Source of the DNA: JAFDWI01 sp964544305
Lineage (GTDB): Bacteria > Actinomycetota > Acidimicrobiia > Acidimicrobiales > Iamiaceae
Direction: 5' to 3'
Length of the DNA stretch: 64,000 nt
NCBI GenBank assembly: GCA_964544305.1
Contig: CAZJAZ010000006.1
Span: 1 to 64,000 of the forward strand
The notes beneath the pieces are model-generated. The model searched no databases, was not told the origin of the DNA, and was given only the letters and a program-made list of their open reading frames with translations. The stretch's first letter is position 1. Every line of letters begins with the position of its first letter. Below are positions 29,772-37,769 of the stretch, one piece after another. Position numbers and translations under genes: made by a program.

Positions 29772-29824
29772 CGGAACTTGTCGCAGAAAGCGCTCTATAC
29801 GAACACTTTCTGCGACAAGTTCCG
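29772..29824. repeat. Long palindrome 1, 19-bp stem, 15-base loop
   Basis: A perfect inverted repeat of 19 bp with the arms 29772-29790 and 29806-29824 and an imperfect loop of 15 bases. The left arm begins CGGAACTTGTCGCAGAAAG. It lies between the ABC exporter stop (29848) and the ABC1 kinase start. A T-run does not follow, so it may act as a factor-independent terminator or as a REP-like element. It belongs to a family with the palindromes at 31823, 44833 and 50323. Confidence 0.85.
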
Positions 29825-29847
29825 GCCACTCTTGCCCGAACGTCGAC

Positions 29848-31734
29848 TTACGCCGAGGTTTCAGACGTCGGTGCAGCGGCTTCACCCGTCTGGACCCGCC
29901 ATAACGCACCATAAAGACCACCAAGGTCGACCAATTCCTCGTGCGTACCTGCCTCAACCACCTGCCCGGCATCAAGCACATGGATGCAATCGGCGTGACG
30001 CACCGTAGAGAGGCGATGTGCAATCACAATCGTTGTGCGATCCACTGAGACTTTGGCAAGCGAACGTTGAATCGCGGCCTCCGTTTCGTTATCCACAGCA
30101 GAGGTTGCCTCGTCAAGAATCAAGATCGCAGGATCACGCAAAATGGCTCGGGCAATGGTGAGACGCTGCCGCTGCCCGCCCGAGAGTTTCTGCCCACGCT
30201 CGCCAACAACTGTGTCATACCCATTGGGCAATGCGTCGATGAACTCGGCTGCTTCAGCGAGTTCTGCGGCCCGGCGAACCTGCTCGTCAGTCGCGTCCGA
30301 ACGGCCATAGGTCAGGTTGCCACGAATCGTGCCCTGAAACAAGAAAACATCCTGCGCGACAAAACCGGTCGCGCCACGCAACGATGTGAAGCTGAGCTGA
30401 TCAATCGGCACTCCATCTAAGGTGATCGAACCTGCCGTTGGCTCATAGAGCCGCAAGAGCAACTTGAGCAACGTTGACTTCCCAGACCCGGTCGCACCTA
30501 CGATTGCGTGGGTCTCACCCGCAGGGATTTCGAAAGAAATGCCGCGCAGCACATCGTTGCTACATGATCCGTATGCGAAACGTACGTCTTTGAGAGACAC
30601 CGCCCCACGAATGGGCAAAGGTAGTTCGACCGAGCCCGGTGTGATGCCTGGTTTGGTCTCAAGCAGGCCGAAGATCCGACGACATGATGCCATCGCTCGT
30701 TGATACAAATCGAGGACTTCACCAAGGTCAACAAGGGGCCACAACAAGCGTTGCGTCATGTACACCAACGTGGAGAACAGTCCGATCGCAAGGGTGCCGT
30801 TGATTGCGGCTCGTCCACCGAACACCAAGGTGAGGGTGAACCCCGCCAGCACTGCCGTGCGGATGAGGGGCCGGAATGCCGTTGAGGTGACGATCGCTTG
30901 GAAGTTCGCGTCTCGGTACGCTTCGCTGTCGGTTCCAACACGTGCGACCTCGCGCTTCTCAGCGTTGAATGCCTTGATCGTTGCGATGCCTCCAAGTCCG
31001 TTCGTGAGTGCGTCACCGATCACTCCCGCGGCAGCACGCACCTTGGCATAGCGAGGCTGGAGTCGCTTTTGATAGAGCAGCGACCCTGCCACGATGATGG
31101 GAATTGGCGCGAACGCCAGCACGGCAAGGAGCGGGGAAATCACAACAAACGTGATTCCCAAGATCACCACGTTGGCCGTCGTGATGATGATTTTGTGTGG
31201 GCCCATGTCAAGAAAACGTTCAAGCTGGTTGACGTCGTCGTTGAGCACGGACATCAACCCGCCTGACGTTTGGTCCTCGAAATAGGCCATTTCGAGGTTC
31301 TGCACGTGGGCATAGCTCTCCATCCGTGCATCGTGTTCAAGCGTTTGTGCAAGATTGCGCCACGTCACCACTGCGAGGTATTCGGTGAGCGATTCGAACA
31401 GCCAAATAATGAGTGTTGCGATGACCACAATGGTGAGTTGGTCGAGCCGATCATGCACGCCGGTGATTCGACCGACAAATGATTCGTTGCCTTCGTTCAC
31501 AACAATGTCGATTGCGGCACCGATCAACAGTTCAGGGGCAACGTCAAAGATCTTGTTTGCAATCGACAGGAGACTGGCGAAGATGACCCGACCGCGTTGT
31601 GGACGGGCGTACCGCCACAGTTGCCGCAGTGGTGGTGTGGTCGAAAGGGGGATGACCGTCGTTGCCGTGGGTTCAATGCGCGTGGGCTCAGCCAGAGTTG
31701 GATCTGTTCCAGACGGCGTGGACGAATTCGACAC
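29848..31734 (-). CDS. ABC exporter, fused membrane and ATPase domains
   Basis: A 628-residue half-transporter of the lipid/drug exporter type. About six transmembrane helices lie in residues 45-340; the ATPase domain has Walker A VGATGSGKST, a Q-loop, signature LSGGQRQRLTIARAI and Walker B AILILDEATSAVD, followed by the H-loop AHRLSTVRHAD. The N-terminal 35 residues are Thr/Pro-rich. It must work as a dimer. GTG start at 31734; the substrate is unknown. It is flanked on both sides by palindromic repeats 1 and 2. Confidence 0.92.
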   Translation of the reverse strand: MSNSSTPSGTDPTLAEPTRIEPTATTVIPLSTTPPLRQLWRYARPQRGRVIFASLLSIANKIFDVAPELLIGAAIDIVVNEGNESFVGRITGVHDRLDQLTIVVIATLIIWLFESLTEYLAVVTWRNLAQTLEHDARMESYAHVQNLEMAYFEDQTSGGLMSVLNDDVNQLERFLDMGPHKIIITTANVVILGITFVVISPLLAVLAFAPIPIIVAGSLLYQKRLQPRYAKVRAAAGVIGDALTNGLGGIATIKAFNAEKREVARVGTDSEAYRDANFQAIVTSTAFRPLIRTAVLAGFTLTLVFGGRAAINGTLAIGLFSTLVYMTQRLLWPLVDLGEVLDLYQRAMASCRRIFGLLETKPGITPGSVELPLPIRGAVSLKDVRFAYGSCSNDVLRGISFEIPAGETHAIVGATGSGKSTLLKLLLRLYEPTAGSITLDGVPIDQLSFTSLRGATGFVAQDVFLFQGTIRGNLTYGRSDATDEQVRRAAELAEAAEFIDALPNGYDTVVGERGQKLSGGQRQRLTIARAILRDPAILILDEATSAVDNETEAAIQRSLAKVSVDRTTIVIAHRLSTVRHADCIHVLDAGQVVEAGTHEELVDLGGLYGALWRVQTGEAAAPTSETSA

Positions 31735-31822
31735 GCATGCACGTTAGGACGGGGTCGCTCTGCATCCCCTAACCAATTTCCAACTCTCCTCGACTCTCGA
31801 AGCCGGTTCGGGCCAGCCTTAC

Positions 31823-31877
31823 CCGGAACTTGTCGCAGATAGCGCTGTATTACAGCGCTATCTGCGACAAGTTCCGG
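31823..31877. repeat. Long palindrome 2, 27-bp perfect stem
   Basis: Two 27-base arms (31823-31849 and 31851-31877) are perfectly complementary with a single base between them, so in RNA the loop would form from the innermost bases. The arm begins CCGGAACTTGTCGCAGATAG. It starts 3 bases after the stop of the HSL-type hydrolase and lies 88 bases upstream of the ABC exporter start. The outer 16 bases match palindrome 1, and the next base pair is A-T in one and T-A in the other. Confidence 0.9.
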
Positions 31878-31880
31878 TTG

Positions 31881-32966
31881 TTAGCGACCGGAGACCGCGA
31901 TATCTGGTTTTCCGCGATGGATTAGGGTGCCCATCGCCGAGCAGATCTCACGAATGGTCGCCACACCGCCGGGCAAAACCCCCATCCCAAAGAAGCCATG
32001 CACCATGTCGTCATAGCAGCGATGGATTACTGGCACACCCGCGTCTGTGAGCCGACGTGCATAAGCATCACCTTCATCACGGAGCGGATCGAAACCGGCT
32101 GTGACCACCAATGCTGGCGGAAGGCCGCCAACATCGTCGGCCAGGAGCGGCGAGGCACGAACATCGTCGAAGACGCTCGGATCAGTCCCAAGGTAGTGAT
32201 CACGAAACCACTCCATGTCGGCTTTCGTCAAGAAAAACCCATCGGCGAACAGCGCGATCGAATCGGTCGCCATGTGCGCGTCGGTTGCCGGATAGATCAG
32301 GCCTTGTGCGACGGGGTCCGGATCGTTTGTCTTGTTGCGAGTCAATTGTTGAGCAACGACCGCAGCCAACGTCCCACCTGCACTGTCCCCCATCACCCCA
32401 ATTTGTTCTTTGGCGATCCCGAGTTCGGCACTTTGTGCCACCACCCATCGGTAACCTGCAATCGCATCATCAACCGCGGCCGGGAACGGATCCTCCGGGG
32501 CAAGTCGGTAATCAACGGCAATCACCACAGCCTGTGCTTCAAAGGCCAAAAGTCGACATACCCCGTCGTGTGAGTCGAGATCTCCGGTCACCCAACCGCC
32601 ACCGTGGTAATACACAACCGCGGGCAGAGCCTCGGTGATACCAAAGGGTCGGTAAATCCGAACCTTTCGATCTTGGCCATCAAGGTTGGCCACACGGTCG
32701 ACCACACGCACCGAACGACACGATGGCATACCGATATTGGCCAGCCGTGACAGTTCGGCTCGACGTGTTGCGACCTCGGCGGTCGATCGATCCAGGCCAA
32801 GGCGCCCACTCAACGCGATCATGGCAGCCAATGCTGGATGCAGCATACGACCATCAACGATGACTGGTTCACGAGCACCAGAAAGACATGTGAGTATCGG
32901 TTGGGGTAGGTTTAGAACGGCCGTCACAATCCGATTGGCGATGCTGCGGTGAAAATGCGGCGACAT
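31881..32966 (-). CDS. Alpha/beta hydrolase of the hormone-sensitive lipase type
   Basis: A 361-residue esterase/lipase. The oxyanion motif HGGGW, the nucleophile motif GDSAGG, the acid Asp in GFDPLRDEG and the catalytic His in DMVHGFFGM are all present in order, with the usual spacing. Residues 1-85 form the N-terminal cap. Substrates are unknown, but family members cleave short to medium acyl esters. It lies 26 bases after sucD on the same strand, so read-through is possible. ATG start at 32966 with no clear ribosome binding site. Confidence 0.88.
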   Translation of the reverse strand: MSPHFHRSIANRIVTAVLNLPQPILTCLSGAREPVIVDGRMLHPALAAMIALSGRLGLDRSTAEVATRRAELSRLANIGMPSCRSVRVVDRVANLDGQDRKVRIYRPFGITEALPAVVYYHGGGWVTGDLDSHDGVCRLLAFEAQAVVIAVDYRLAPEDPFPAAVDDAIAGYRWVVAQSAELGIAKEQIGVMGDSAGGTLAAVVAQQLTRNKTNDPDPVAQGLIYPATDAHMATDSIALFADGFFLTKADMEWFRDHYLGTDPSVFDDVRASPLLADDVGGLPPALVVTAGFDPLRDEGDAYARRLTDAGVPVIHRCYDDMVHGFFGMGVLPGGVATIREICSAMGTLIHRGKPDIAVSGR

Positions 32967-32992
32967 GCAAGTGAGCCGTGGGGAAACGAGGG

Positions 32993-33889
32993 CTAGAGGG
33001 CGGCCACGATTTCGACCATCAGCTCGCCAGCCTCGGTCGGGTTCTGACCAACTTTTACCCCGGCCGCACGCAACGCGTCCATCTTGGCAGCAGCCGTGCC
33101 CTTGCCGCCCGACACGATCGCACCCGCGTGACCCATCTTCTTGCCCGCTGGGGCGGTCACACCGGCGATGTACGACGACACCGGTTTGGTCATCTTCGTT
33201 GCAATGAACTCTGCGGCCTGCTCCTCCGCGGAGCCACCGATCTCGCCGATCATCATCACAGCCTTGGTATCGGGGTCAGCTTCGAACGCCTCAAGGCAAT
33301 CAATGAAGCTCGTGCCCGGAACCGGGTCGCCACCGATGCCGACACATGTCGTCACGCCAATGCCTTGGAGTTTGAGTTCGTACAACGCCTGGTAGGTCAG
33401 CGTGCCCGAGCGGGACACGATGCCCACGGCTGGCTTGCCAGGCTGAGGGGCCAGCGCAATGTCACCCGAGGTGATCCCAATGTTGGCTTTTCCTGGCGAG
33501 ATGATGCCCGGGCAGTTCGGTCCCAGAATCTGCACGTCGGGAAAGTCGTTTGTGATCTTGTTGTAGAACCAGGCTTCGTCCTGGGCGGGCACGCCTTCGG
33601 TAATCACCACAATGAATTTGATGCCACCTTCTGCGGCTTCCATGACCGCCGACTTCACGCCAGGTGCGGGAATGAAAATGCACGATGCCGTCGCCCCGGT
33701 CGCAGCTACCGCATCGGCCACGGTCGCATACACGGGGATGCCGTCAACGTCGGTCCCGGCTTTCTTCGGGTTTGTTCCCGCCACAACTTGGGTGCCGTAG
33801 TCACGATTGCGCAGCCCGTAGAACCGACCCTGAGAACCGGTGAGGCCTTGGTAGATGACTTTGGTGTTTTCGTCAACAAAAATGCTCAT
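32993..33889 (-). CDS. sucD: Succinyl-CoA synthetase alpha subunit
   Basis: A 298-residue TCA-cycle subunit. It has the CoA-binding N-terminal part with GLTGSQGRFYGLRN and NPKKAG, CIFIPAPGV, the LGPNCPGIISPG segment and the active-site histidine in MGHAGAIVSGGKGTA. ADP- versus GDP-forming specificity is not clear. ATG start with AGAGGA upstream. It follows sucC by 22 bases. Confidence 0.97.
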   Translation of the reverse strand: MSIFVDENTKVIYQGLTGSQGRFYGLRNRDYGTQVVAGTNPKKAGTDVDGIPVYATVADAVAATGATASCIFIPAPGVKSAVMEAAEGGIKFIVVITEGVPAQDEAWFYNKITNDFPDVQILGPNCPGIISPGKANIGITSGDIALAPQPGKPAVGIVSRSGTLTYQALYELKLQGIGVTTCVGIGGDPVPGTSFIDCLEAFEADPDTKAVMMIGEIGGSAEEQAAEFIATKMTKPVSSYIAGVTAPAGKKMGHAGAIVSGGKGTAAAKMDALRAAGVKVGQNPTEAGELMVEIVAAL

Positions 33890-33911
33890 GTTCTTAATTC
33901 CTCTTTGGTTC

Positions 33912-35051
33912 TTAGCGGTTGGCCAACTCGACCACGGTACGGGCAGCTTCCAACATCGTCGGCTTTGAAATCAGACGGTCAGATTCGTGCTCAGCCAAAA
34001 TTGCTCGGCCTTCTTCGGCGTTCGTCCCATCGAGACGGATCACAATTGGCGAATCAATCGTGACCCGCCCGAGCGCGGTGACGATACCGTTCGCAACTTC
34101 TTCTCCTTTGGTAATGCCACCAAAGATATTGATGAAAATTGCTTTGACCTTCGGGTCGTTGTTGATCACTTCGAGCGCACCGGCCATGACTTCGGCATTG
34201 GCCCCACCGCCGATGTCTAAGAAGTTCGCCGGTGACCCGCCAACCTGGTTGACAATGTCGACCGTGGACATGGCAAGACCTGCACCATTTGCGATTACAC
34301 CAACTTCGCCGTCAAGACCCACATACTGCAAGCCCTTTGCATGGGCGGCTTGTTCGCGTTCGTCACGCTCTTGCGTGGCTTCGTACTCATCCCATTCGTG
34401 GCGGAACGATGCGTTGTCGTCCAACGTGACTTTCGCGTCTAACGCGTGCACGTTGCCTTGTGGCGTCAAGATAAGTGGGTTTACTTCGCACAGATCGGCG
34501 TCGCCCTGGGTGAAAGCGACGTAGAGCTTGCCAAGAAGTTCAACGGCTCCGTCAGTCGCGGCCGGGTTCAATTTCGCGGCGGCCACCCATGCACGCAACG
34601 TTTCTTCTGAGAGCCCTTCAGTGGGGTCAACCCAAATCTTGGCAATCGCGTCTGGATCGGTTTCGGCGACCGCTTCGATCTCAACACCACCCTGCGCACT
34701 GAGCATACCCAAGTGCTTTTTCGCGGCCCGATCCAGCGTGAAACTGGCGTAGTACTCCTCAGCGATATCCGACGCTTTCTCAATCCAGAGCCGTTTGACC
34801 ACATGACCTTTAATGTCCAGGCCAAGAATGTTGCTGGCGTGTTCACGGGCTTCGTCCGTGTTCGATGCAAGCTTCACACCACCGGCTTTCCCGCGTCCTC
34901 CAACTTGCACCTGCGCCTTCACAACAACCGGGTAACCGAGTTGGTCGGCTGCCGCGACGGCGTCTTCAACAGTGTCGGCAACCTCGCCTGGTGATACGGC
35001 GATGCCAAACCCAGCAAAGAACTGTTTGCCTTGGTATTCGAACAAATCCAC
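33912..35051 (-). CDS. sucC: Succinyl-CoA synthetase beta subunit
   Basis: A 379-residue ATP-grasp subunit that pairs with SucD. The N-terminus MDLFEYQGKQFF and the KAQVQVGGRGKAGGV ATP-grasp loop are typical; CEVNPLIL contains metal ligands, and NGAGLAMSTVDIV and INIFGGITKGEEVA are conserved landmarks. GTG start with AGGAGAGA upstream. The B12-binding protein gene ends 19 bases upstream, suggesting one transcript for methylmalonyl-CoA to succinate conversion. Confidence 0.97.
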   Translation of the reverse strand: MDLFEYQGKQFFAGFGIAVSPGEVADTVEDAVAAADQLGYPVVVKAQVQVGGRGKAGGVKLASNTDEAREHASNILGLDIKGHVVKRLWIEKASDIAEEYYASFTLDRAAKKHLGMLSAQGGVEIEAVAETDPDAIAKIWVDPTEGLSEETLRAWVAAAKLNPAATDGAVELLGKLYVAFTQGDADLCEVNPLILTPQGNVHALDAKVTLDDNASFRHEWDEYEATQERDEREQAAHAKGLQYVGLDGEVGVIANGAGLAMSTVDIVNQVGGSPANFLDIGGGANAEVMAGALEVINNDPKVKAIFINIFGGITKGEEVANGIVTALGRVTIDSPIVIRLDGTNAEEGRAILAEHESDRLISKPTMLEAARTVVELANR

Positions 35052-35070
35052 GTGCTGTCTCTCCTAGGAT

Positions 35071-35490
35071 TCAGGGGTGATCGGTGGCCGCGTTTCGAGC
35101 ATCTAACTCGTCGGCGAGCCATTGGGTAATGGAGTCCATTGCGGCTCCAGGGGTGAACAGGCGTGCAACTCCAAGTTCTGCGAGTTTGGGAAGGTCATCA
35201 TCGGGGATGATTCCCCCGCCAAAGACGAGAACGTCTTCAATTTCGCGTGCCTGCAAAGCCTGTCGAAGCTGGGAAAATAATGGTTCGTGTGCCCCAGAAA
35301 GCACCGACAGGCCCACCGCGTCCGCGTCCTCTTGCAGAACAACTTCAGCGATCTGGTCTGGCGTGGAAAAAAGTCCGGTGTAGATGACCTCAAAGCCAGC
35401 GTCCCGCAAGGCCCGCGCAATCACTTTGATTCCACGGTCGTGTCCGTCAAGGCCAGCTTTGGCCACGACGACCCGGTACGCTCGTTCCAC
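35071..35490 (-). CDS. Cobalamin-binding small protein (methylmalonyl-CoA mutase C-terminal type)
   Basis: A 139-residue stand-alone B12-binding domain with the DxHxxG signature as AGLDGHDRGIKVIARAL, the SVLSGAHEPLF segment and FGGGIIPDDDLPKL. It matches the C-terminal domain of methylmalonyl-CoA mutase and the small subunits of split mutases. The catalytic large subunit is not in the window. Start: GTG at 35490, chosen because it lies right at the family start; no ribosome binding site is seen. Located just before sucC, whose product uses the succinyl-CoA formed. Confidence 0.87.
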   Translation of the reverse strand: MERAYRVVVAKAGLDGHDRGIKVIARALRDAGFEVIYTGLFSTPDQIAEVVLQEDADAVGLSVLSGAHEPLFSQLRQALQAREIEDVLVFGGGIIPDDDLPKLAELGVARLFTPGAAMDSITQWLADELDARNAATDHP

Positions 35491-35538
35491 GATGAGCGAT
35501 ACTAGGCACCAAATGCGGCCGATGGCGCATCGAAACGC

Positions 35539-36051
35539 ATGAATCCGGTTGCACAGCACTCGTTTCGGGCTGGGCGAGCGATGGTCTTGTCATTGCTTGT
35601 CATTATTGGCCTCTTCGCTCTTTTGTGGGGAACGAGCGTGTGGTTTACCAATCGACACAACGCAAAGCAGTCACAGTTGACGACCGGTGGCATCGTGAAC
35701 TTGCGCAGCGCCTCCAAGATGCTCGACGATTTCGAACGTCACGGCAATATTCCCATTTATTTCCCGGATGTTTCTGGGCGTGGCAAACGTGGCGTGTATT
35801 TGACCCACATCGGCGACCGCTCTGACTCGGGTTGGATTGCTTTTCTCGCCCAGGTGCCAGGTGAAGATTCGTCATGCCAATGGGAATGGAACGTGAAAAC
35901 ACAGCGCTTTAACGCGTCGTGTAACCCAATACGGCATGCGGATCGCAATGGGACGGGTCTCACGTCGTTTCCCGCAAGAGTCGTCGATGGGAAAGTACAA
36001 CTCGATTTGCGGTCATCTGAGACACGCGCCACAACCACCTCGCAGCCCTAG
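35539..36051 (+). CDS. Membrane-anchored protein with degenerate Rieske-like domain
   Basis: A 170-residue protein with one transmembrane segment (residues about 14-36) and an extracytoplasmic domain. The domain has a Rieske-like layout: GWIAFLAQVPGEDSSCQWEW, then CNPIRHADRNG, then FPARVVDGKVQLDL at the end. The CxH of real Rieske proteins is CQW and the CxxH is CNPIRH, so an iron-sulfur cluster is unlikely. The resemblance is my own pattern reading and needs a profile search. ATG start; the gene ends 6 bases before the GHMP kinase, so they form an operon. Confidence 0.55.
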   Translation: MNPVAQHSFRAGRAMVLSLLVIIGLFALLWGTSVWFTNRHNAKQSQLTTGGIVNLRSASKMLDDFERHGNIPIYFPDVSGRGKRGVYLTHIGDRSDSGWIAFLAQVPGEDSSCQWEWNVKTQRFNASCNPIRHADRNGTGLTSFPARVVDGKVQLDLRSSETRATTTSQP

Positions 36052-36057
36052 GTTGCT

Positions 36058-37140
36058 ATGAGCGAGCAAGCCGTGCGGGTCGAGGTTCCAGTGCGGATCG
36101 CCGACGTTGGCGGCTGGACCGACACATGGTTCGCCCAAAGAGGCGCCGTTTGTCACCTGGGCGTTGGCCCTGGTGTTCGTGTGGGCGCGCTACGTCGTGA
36201 GCGTCGTGCCAGCGACGCAGGTCCGGTTCAGATTGTTGCGCCCGACATCCAAGCGGACTATTTCATTGGCCCAGATCAGCTGGTTGGCTCGACGTCACCA
36301 ACATCAACTCGCCACTCGTTGCTTGACCATGCCATCGCTCATGCACTTGAGCAAACGTCACTCGACCCTGCAGCGACCATTGAGGTGACGATCACCGCCG
36401 CGGTGCCACCGGGTGCGTCGCTTGGAACCTCGGCTTCGGTCGTGATTGGGATTCTGGCCGCACTGCACGCGCTGTTCCAGAACGACGCTTGGACAGACGA
36501 AACTCGCGCCGAACTCGCGACATCTGCGCACGAGGTTGAAACCCAACGTGCCGGGCGCGAAGCCGGCGTACAGGATCAATGGGCCGCCGCGTTCGGCGGT
36601 GCACAACTCCTCGAGATCACCTCATTTCCGCACGTGGCACGCCACCCACTTGCCGTTGCAGGCGATCTTCGTGAGCGCCTCAATCATCAAGTACTTACGG
36701 TTGTTTTTGCGCCACATGATTCGTCAGACGTGCACCGACAGGTCATTCGTACATTCACGAACGACGAGTCAAAGATCCGCCCGCTTCTTGACCATCTCGC
36801 GGACCTCGCCCACGCATCTGCGCACGCACTTGAAGCGGGGGACTTTTTCGCGTGGGCCGAGGTCCTCACGCAAGCAACCATCGCGCAAGCCAACCTGCAT
36901 CCAGGGCTCGTGGGCAACGCTCATCGCGAAGCGATAGCCATCGCGCGTGAGCACAACGCAGCAGGCTGGAAAGTCAACGGTGCGGGAGGTTCAGGCGGCT
37001 CGCTAACAATCGCGTGTGCTTCAATGAACGACGCAGCGCGATTGCGAGCCACACTCAAAGAGAACCACCCCGATTGGATTGTGCCAACGCTGCAACTCGC
37101 ACCCAGTCACGCCCCTCTTGATTCTGACTGGTGCCGTTAA
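36058..37140 (+). CDS. GHMP-family sugar kinase
   Basis: A 360-residue GHMP kinase. The N-terminus has VPVRIADVGGWTDTWFAQRG, the ATP loop is VPPGASLGTSASVVIG and the C-terminal glycine-rich motif is KVNGAGGSGGSLTIAC. The closest known groups are L-fucose kinase-like and heptose 7-phosphate kinase-like enzymes, but no sugar-nucleotide genes flank it, so the substrate is open. The ATG at 36058 has TAGG upstream. Its TAA stop overlaps the convergent lipoprotein stop in the shared TTAA at 37137-37140. Confidence 0.85.
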   Translation: MSEQAVRVEVPVRIADVGGWTDTWFAQRGAVCHLGVGPGVRVGALRRERRASDAGPVQIVAPDIQADYFIGPDQLVGSTSPTSTRHSLLDHAIAHALEQTSLDPAATIEVTITAAVPPGASLGTSASVVIGILAALHALFQNDAWTDETRAELATSAHEVETQRAGREAGVQDQWAAAFGGAQLLEITSFPHVARHPLAVAGDLRERLNHQVLTVVFAPHDSSDVHRQVIRTFTNDESKIRPLLDHLADLAHASAHALEAGDFFAWAEVLTQATIAQANLHPGLVGNAHREAIAIAREHNAAGWKVNGAGGSGGSLTIACASMNDAARLRATLKENHPDWIVPTLQLAPSHAPLDSDWCR

Positions 37141-37769
37141 TTCGTGAAATGACGAGCGATTTTTGCGGCTTGGTCGGCCACCGCGTCGCTTGTGGGAAGC
37201 GGCGCTTTCGCATCTATTCGAGTGACCCACAGCATCAAAGCGAGGTCACCGCTGGAAGCTGCGACCCGCACAAACGCGGCAGGATTCTTTGCCGGAATCA
37301 CCCGCGCATCGCCGACCGGCGCATCACTATTGGCGCTAATAAACGTCAACGCTCCGACCGGATCGGTGACGAATTTCAGAGCGCTCAGCAGACCCGCCAG
37401 CGCATGACCTTTGGGCACCCCAAGGACGACAAGATCAACCCGTTGCCCCGCAATGGCGTAGGTACACCAAATCCGCACGCTGTCTTTGGTGGGCAGACCT
37501 TCCCCAATAACGCCTTGCGCCGAAACACCGTCGCTTCGGAAAGGCAACACCGGCGCATCGTCTGCCACTTTTTCTGGTCGAAGAAGCGCATTTGGAATAG
37601 CGAGCGGACATTCGACACCACCACCTTCAACACGTTGCGCAACGTCTCGCAGCTTGGCGAGTTCCATACCGTGCTTTGTTGGGGTGCCACAGCCGTTCAA
37701 TAGCGATACAACAAGCGCCACTCCAAGAAGTCCCATTATTTGATGTGGTCGCCGCAGTTTCGTGGTCAT
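37137..37769 (-). CDS. Hypothetical lipoprotein downstream of pcrA
   Basis: A 210-residue protein with a basic leader, a hydrophobic segment and the lipobox LLNGC at about residues 24-28. The mature part has several cysteines and no recognised family. The ATG at 37769 overlaps the pcrA stop (ATGA). Translational coupling to a helicase is unusual for a lipoprotein; it may reflect genome compactness only. Confidence 0.75.
   Translation of the reverse strand: MTTKLRRPHQIMGLLGVALVVSLLNGCGTPTKHGMELAKLRDVAQRVEGGGVECPLAIPNALLRPEKVADDAPVLPFRSDGVSAQGVIGEGLPTKDSVRIWCTYAIAGQRVDLVVLGVPKGHALAGLLSALKFVTDPVGALTFISANSDAPVGDARVIPAKNPAAFVRVAASSGDLALMLWVTRIDAKAPLPTSDAVADQAAKIARHFTN

Noticed and set aside
29746..29829. 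N-terminal extension of the ABC1 kinase frame
   Set aside because: The 28 added codons are translated from palindrome 1 and its flank; the family begins at the ATG at 29745.
32978..34063. Long plus-strand frame opposite sucD
   Set aside because: Antisense shadow of a strongly conserved gene; codon pattern and motif-free product argue against coding.
36058..37140. Naming the GHMP kinase as a heptose 7-phosphate kinase
   Set aside because: Neighbouring heptose or nucleotide-sugar genes are missing, so only the family name is supported.
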